From: Rhytidiadelphus loreus
Taxonomy: Eukaryota; Streptophyta; Bryopsida; Hypnales; Hylocomiaceae
DNA length: 64,000 nt
Assembly: GCA_947034895.1 (NCBI GenBank)
Contig: OX344764.1
Coordinates: 49,705,348-49,769,347, forward strand
Direction of reading: 5' to 3'
A program made the translations under genes and the position numbers. Numbering within the stretch: position 1 is the first letter of the stretch; the number at the start of each line of letters is the position of its first letter. Of this stretch, positions 58,569-64,000 are shown piece by piece. A model generated the notes under the pieces. The model searched no databases and was not told the origin of the DNA. It saw only the letters and a program-made list of their open reading frames with translations.

Positions 58569-61496
58569 ATGGAGGTGGAGCAGAAGCAAGGCGATCTCGT
58601 TCAGCAGTTTGTGTTGTTGGCGAGTAACGCCCGCGGTCGTGCGGCCGTGGAGCTTGTCACGCACGCCACTTCGCATCCCCACTTGTTCGCATTCTCGGAG
58701 CTTCTGTCTTCGCCACATATCGCCGAGGTTTGTAATAAGCGATTATCCGTGATTTCTTTTCTCGTGTTTATTTGATTCATCCGGAATGTGGAATTCTGAC
58801 GAATTTAGGGTTTTGTTTTGTTTTCTTGCAGTTGAAGGGAACGGAGCACTCGTCCTCCTTGGATTTACTCCGTCTGTTCGCGCATGGCTCCTGGTCGGAT
58901 TATAAAAGTAGGTTCTCGTTAGCCTATTACCTGATGATTTGGATTCTTGATGTGGTCTGTGTTTGGGATATGATTTCCCCCCCCCTCCTGGATTCTTAGG
59001 GTTAGGTTTGCATGCAGGAGAGCTTGTGGAGTGATGCGTGCTGCTGTGGAGATTGAGTATTTTAAGTTCTCTTTTGGTCGGATTATTAGGGTTAGGTCTA
59101 AGGTTGTGTAGTAGTGAATTTTTTTCATTCTTGTGATAACAGATCCTGTGGTAATAGGCTTCTGGAGCAAGCGTTTGATTTTTGAGAGGATTAGGGTTGG
59201 ATAAAGAAGGAAACTTATTTTTGAGTCTGCATAATCATAGTCATAATATATTGTTATGATATAATCATAATTACAAACATAAATTTTTGAGGAGCTGCCT
59301 GAATCAAGGAACTGCGAGCCAGGAAAATGAATTCAAATTCTTTTGGTGCACAATCTCGAATGAGCTCATGTTTTGTTTGCAAAGACGGCTTTGGTTCATA
59401 ATTGGAATTGTTTATTTCCTTTCTTCCAGTTGGCGTGTTCGCATGTAGTCTCATGTGGCAATGGAACTAGATTCTTTAGAAGTGAGCTAGTTCTTCAATA
59501 TTTTTAGTGCTTCCTTGTTTTTTTTGGGTGCTATAGTGGAAAGGGTGCGAGCTGTACACGACTCTAGAACGTTTGTTTTATATCAATCTCATTGATGTAT
59601 CATATTGTAAAATGCATAATTCAGAAGGGTCCAAATTTTATATCCCCACAATCGATGTGTGTGTTCATCGTAACCTAAATAATAATCGGACCCAAGAAAG
59701 CCAAAGAAAGCCTCCATACAACCTTCTCAAAACTACTGGCTATAGTCCACTTGTTAACCTTTGTAAGTTCCAATGCGGACGGAGGGAATATATTTTGTTA
59801 GAAACCTAATTTCGAGTTTTTCTTGTTGCAGATAATGCGCAGATGTTGCCTCCATTAGACACCCAGCAGGTGCTAAAGTTGAAGCAGCTGACTGTGATGA
59901 CTTTGGCAGAAACAGCCAAGGTATAACTATGTGACAGGTCTTTGGTCTTTGTTGGAGCTTTTAATAGTTGTTCTCGTTCAAAATTTTTGGTATCGGCGGA
60001 CGATTCTCTTGTAGAGCCTTTTTGTGATCTTAAAGGTAGTCTATTGCTAGAGAGATACTGACATGTACTTTGAGGGCCCATTCAGGTGTTGCCATATGAT
60101 TTGTTGATGCAACAATTGGATATATCCAACGTTCGGGAGCTTGAAGACCTCCTCATTAATGACTGCATGTACTCTGTAAGCAATTCACTGACTTTACAAC
60201 GATAGTCCCTTTCTAGTGACTGGTTTCATGATCGATTGTTCTGGGTTGTTAGAAGAGGATATTAGAAATATTACGAACATCCTCACGTAGCAAAGACAGC
60301 GTAGTCTGATTAATGGAAGTTTTTCTTATTGGCAGGGCATAGTAAGGGGGAAGCTGGATCAACGACGCCGATGTTTTGAGGTAAAATTTTCATCATCGTT
60401 ACTATCATTACTCTTACGTTTTACGATATGCTCAATTTTCAATGGTTTTCACAGAGATTTTTACAGCGTCTGTTTGTGCTCTTGCTTTAATGTGGGCTAC
60501 TTTCCTGATGGTTCATGCGTGTGAAATCAGGTGCAATTTGCTGCGGGAAGGGACTTGAGACCCGGTCAGCTAGATAATATGATTTCAACATTGGCAAACT
60601 GGTATGTTAATAATTTGCTTGCTATTGCTGTGTCGATTAGAGTTAAACTTGGCTTCTTGCACATCAATATTATTGAGTTGATTGCAGGGCAGAATTGTTG
60701 TACTTTTCTACTGACTTCTCGATTAAGAGCTTGGTCACTGTTTACTTCTCTCACCCAATATTTTTGGTTCCCTTGGCTTTCAGGTTGGGCAGTTCTGATA
60801 ATTTGTTGCTTACAATACAAGAAAAGATAAAATGGGCTGATAGCATGAGTGAGCAAGATCGGCGGCACAAGAAGGAAGTTGAAGACAAGGCTGAGGAAAT
60901 GCGAAAATCTATAAAGGTATGTTGCTTCATCAAGAGATTCTTGTCCGACTTTGTATTAGCATGTCCTGTTCTGGGGACGGAGCTGCAATTTAGTTGTTTT
61001 TTGCAAGATATGTTGGTCACTAAGAACAAAACCTGGAACATTTCTAATCATCTCAGCAAATATATGCATCCAGGTTCCGGAAGTTAGTATACAAGAAAAC
61101 TTGCTAGCAGATTGCATTAGGAAGGTTTATCGCCATGCATGCTGAATGCGAAAATTCCTTCAAGATTCAACTTCTCAGTGGCTGAACTGGACTCCGTGTT
61201 GTTAGTTCCTTTCAAGTTCTGTTATGGAGATCGGATGCTGTTTAACCAAGGAACATGCACTTTATTCTCCTCATTCCAGATGTAGGTGACCTTATTCGTT
61301 TTCTAGTCTCCCCCTTTTACACATGGAACATTTTTGGATCAGAAGAGTCAGTCCCATTAGGAAGAAAGATCATTAGCTGTGCGGGTGTGAGCAGGCTGAG
61401 ATGGAGTTGCGGGGACAACAAGATGTGGTCTATGCAGAGGCTGGGGCTCTTGTCATGGATTATGTTGAGGAAGATCGAAGCCGTCCCAAAAGGTAG
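58569..61496 (+). CDS. CSN7: COP9 signalosome subunit 7
   Basis: Eight exons: 58569-58727, 58832-58907, 59832-59920, 60086-60175, 60336-60380, 60531-60601, 60784-60916, 61395-61496. All borders are GT-AG and keep phase, giving 254 residues (Arabidopsis CSN7 is about 260). Recognised blocks: HPHLFAFSELLSSPHIAEL (36-54), LDLLRLFAHGSWSDY, LKLKQLTVMTLAETAKVLPY, LDISNVRELEDLLINDCMYS, GIVRGKLDQRRRCFEVQFAAG and RDLRPGQLDNM (160-170). These form the PCI domain with its winged helix. A helix IQEKIKWADSMSEQDRRHKK follows, then the acidic-basic tail MDYVEEDRSRPKR. CSN7 is a structural subunit of the complex that removes NEDD8 from cullins; in plants it supports photomorphogenesis. The last exon ends AAAAG|GTAG, so the stop overlaps a possible donor and a longer isoform with a basic tail cannot be excluded. 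Confidence 0.95.
59775..59790. mobile_element. Stowaway-like terminus in CSN7 intron 2
   Basis: GCGGACGGAGGGAATA resembles the inverted terminus of Stowaway MITEs (reverse CTCCCTCCGTCCGC). The opposite end was not found in the 924-nt intron, so it is a remnant or a chance match. Confidence 0.35.
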
Positions 61497-62600
61497 ATGT
61501 TTGGCCTTCACAATTTAGTTTCTCTGTAATCAGTAACTGTTGTGTCATTCAGTTCTTAAGCCAAACCCGAAACATTTTGAGCTCTAAGCAGTTGCTGTCC
61601 TTAAATGATACTGCCAATCACCATCAAGATTCTCATGAACGTTTGGAGTTATGAAGTTGGGTTTGTAATTACGCTGCTAAAGATGGAAGATTCTTACATT
61701 CAGGTAAGGGTGATTATTGGGGAGGATTGCATGGTATTGAAATCTCAGATATGTTTTTATTATCATACGTGAGTTTGGATGAAGTTTTTCTTCATTAGCT
61801 GATTTTTGTGTTTGTTCCTGCTCACGTGTTTCTTCCCACCTTTTTCTCTCCCTGTTTGACTTTTTTTTCTAAAGAAGACTAAATACATATGTGGTCATAA
61901 TTTTTCTGATGAGATTTATTTTTGAGTGTCATCTGTGTAGTGATAGAGGTTCCACCATAAACGCTTTAAAAGATTGATGCTATTCACTTGGGGGACTTAC
62001 TATTAAAATTTTCTTCTTGAATTGTTTCTTACCTTTTTTCACACGAATTTTACTCCCCCAGGAGATGTTTGTGACGATCAAATTCTTCTGTGCGGGTCTA
62101 CTAAGTGGGGTCCAATGGGGGCATGATGGGCACGCAGAAGGCGTTAGCTGCGCACATATATTTTCGTCAACATTTTAGGTCACAAGGGACCTCCCAGTTG
62201 CTGGGAATTATGCTCGGTGCTGTTCTTTCGCTCTTGGAGGTGGACTCTGAGTTGAGAGCACTTTCAACAATTTTTGTAGCATTTATTGCCGTGGGAGCTT
62301 CCGAGCCATGCAATTCGCATTTTACACGGTTAAGTCCCTTCCCGTATACCTGTAGGTGTTCAGACCTTCTGTAAGTCAGGTAGGAGCCCTGTATTGCTCT
62401 GGTAGCGAGTGTTCTCCGACGTTGCTCGCTGAGCTTAGTGAAGCCTTTTTTATTTCATGAATACACAGGCTTTTTCTTTTTCTTTTTCTTTTTTGACGTT
62501 GTGCCTGATGGGATCTTTTCGTGTCAGGGTAGTGCTTAGTCTATTTCAACTGTGTATATTCACGAGGGTACAGTATAATTGACCTGTCACTAATGTCAAT
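61497..62600 (+). other. Downstream region and possible long 3' UTR of CSN7
   Basis: Moderate GC persists to about 62550. TACATTCAGGTAAGGG near 61700 contains a donor-like sequence. An 89-codon frame at 62105-62374 has no recognised motif. Transcript limits are not visible. Confidence 0.3.
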
Positions 62601-64000
62601 TCCTTTGGCCCTTGACATTTGAAGGTTCTATTGTCGTTTTTTTTATTTCATTATTTGTATGCCGTAATGAATTCAGGTATGTTTCGGTTCATGTATTCCT
62701 TCGCTTGGTTTTATACCATCATTTTTATTTTTATGGTAGAACCTGGAGACAATTTCCTGCACACGCAGAAATTTAGTCTTCTTGCCTCGGACCTTGTGTG
62801 CATTTTAGCACACTGTAGAATCTGCATTTGTGATCTGTTAGGTAATATTCATTTAGTTGTGACACTGCAGACTGACTGCATTTTTCTTTTTTAAATTGTC
62901 CAAAAATTCGTATTTTCAATTGCTGTTGTGAAAAAATATTTTTCTTCTTAGTCTTCCACTCCAAAGTGATGGGAATGGATGTGTCCTAGTTATTGTTATC
63001 ACAACCCATGGGATTGACTCTCTTGCCTAAGCAAGACATGACTTCGGCGAACTGCATTGCAGAGTTCGGCTGATAAAACCAGCACCTGTTGTGGTGGCTT
63101 TTGATTTTGGTTCAGACTTGCATTGCATCAAATGGTTCAAGGATTGTTGTATTCCTTTTTGTGGAAGGTCTTTGAATATTGAAACATATGAAACTTATGG
63201 ACTAGGTATTATGCTATAATATTCTAATAAATCATAATTTAAGCTAATATTTGTCAATATATTTTGTTGTGTGTTTTCAACATATGCAATGGAATTTGCT
63301 TGTTTTGTTTTTGGAGATCATGGATTGAGGTTCAGCCCTTAGGATTGACCTTCCAATCTTGTAATAATTATGTTTTTTTTTTTGTTGCTAGAGGTGTATA
63401 TAATCCTACATCTTGAATTCTATTTGGATTGTGTTTTTTGATTGAAGAATTCAACTAGAAATTAAGATGAAAATTATATGTATTTTTGTGATTCATTGGT
63501 GGAAAGGTTAGAATGTTTAGTTTTAAATCTAGATTTGCTTCAAAATAATTTTTCCTTGCTTAAATCTCAACTACATGGCTATGAACATAAAGAGTGTACC
63601 ATTGTTCTAATCTTGTAATATGATAAACAAAATTCATTGCCAAGTGTATTGGTGAATGTGTACAAAATTTAATATACAATGAGGTAATAATTCCTAAAGG
63701 TGATACTTCTTCTAATCCTATTGCTTCAAGAAACGTGTTGAGGTTCCATTGTGCCAATGTAAGAGATAGCATGACACTAGTCAATAATAAGCCTTGTAAT
63801 TGGTTAGTAGCCTAACTACACCAAGACTAAAAAGCTCTTGGCTATTGACGGCTATCGTGGGTGTAGGAGAAATGCCATGTGACTTATGATGCATGTCACA
63901 ATCACGGTAAAAAATTACAAGCAATAATAGAAATGGCAAAAAACATCCTATCACTACAAGCTGACTAAACACTAACATCTATAGTAGAGCAAAGAAAATA
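62601..64000. other. AT-rich intergenic, nothing recognised
   Basis: No supported gene, RNA or repeat to the end of the window. Confidence 0.45.

Overview
The window reads as nuclear DNA of a land plant. Three genes are recognisable and all belong to plant families or conserved families in plant form: an early nodulin 93 (ENOD93)-like protein on the minus strand at the left, an OXIDATIVE STRESS 3 (OXS3)-family protein on the plus strand near 42-44 kb, and COP9 signalosome subunit 7 (CSN7) on the plus strand near 58.6-61.5 kb. All three have GT-AG introns. The species cannot be fixed from the sequence. A non-flowering plant such as a bryophyte is only a guess, prompted by the repeat types and the diverged protein ends.

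Layout. 0.8-3.3 kb holds the ENOD93-like gene (five exons, the first probably leader only). 3.3-41 kb is a gene desert, AT-rich and built largely of short non-autonomous DNA transposons (MITEs), many nested. It also holds two minisatellites and two GC-rich islands with no recognisable gene. 41.1-45.2 kb holds the OXS3-family gene with a long leader containing upstream ORFs and an ABRE/G-box-like site in its promoter. 45.2-58.2 kb is a second MITE-rich desert with a third GC-rich island. 58.2-62.5 kb holds CSN7, and 62.5-64 kb is AT-rich with nothing recognised. I saw no rRNA, tRNA, CRISPR array or intact autonomous transposon.

The main discovery is in the repeats. At least eight elements of 230-1220 bp are bounded by TTAA and have inverted ends of the type CCCYTAAAGG or CCCTAGAAGGAT. 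This matches the target site and terminal layout of piggyBac-type transposons, a superfamily normally considered missing or very rare in land plants. One copy (5701-5930) sits inside another repeat whose second copy (about 24990-25365) lacks it and keeps a single CTAA at the same point, so that paralogue works as an empty site. A second large group has TA-flanked ends (TAAGGTGGGTACC or TAAGGTAAGAGG). A cluster of these at 10.1-13.1 kb forms inverted pairs, and a longer 1.1 kb relative (52424-53520) carries a decayed reading frame and a CACTA-type hairpin element.

The three genes have no evident shared pathway. CSN7 is a regulatory-complex subunit acting on cullin ligases, ENOD93-like proteins are small membrane proteins linked to mitochondria, and OXS3 proteins are nuclear stress-tolerance factors.
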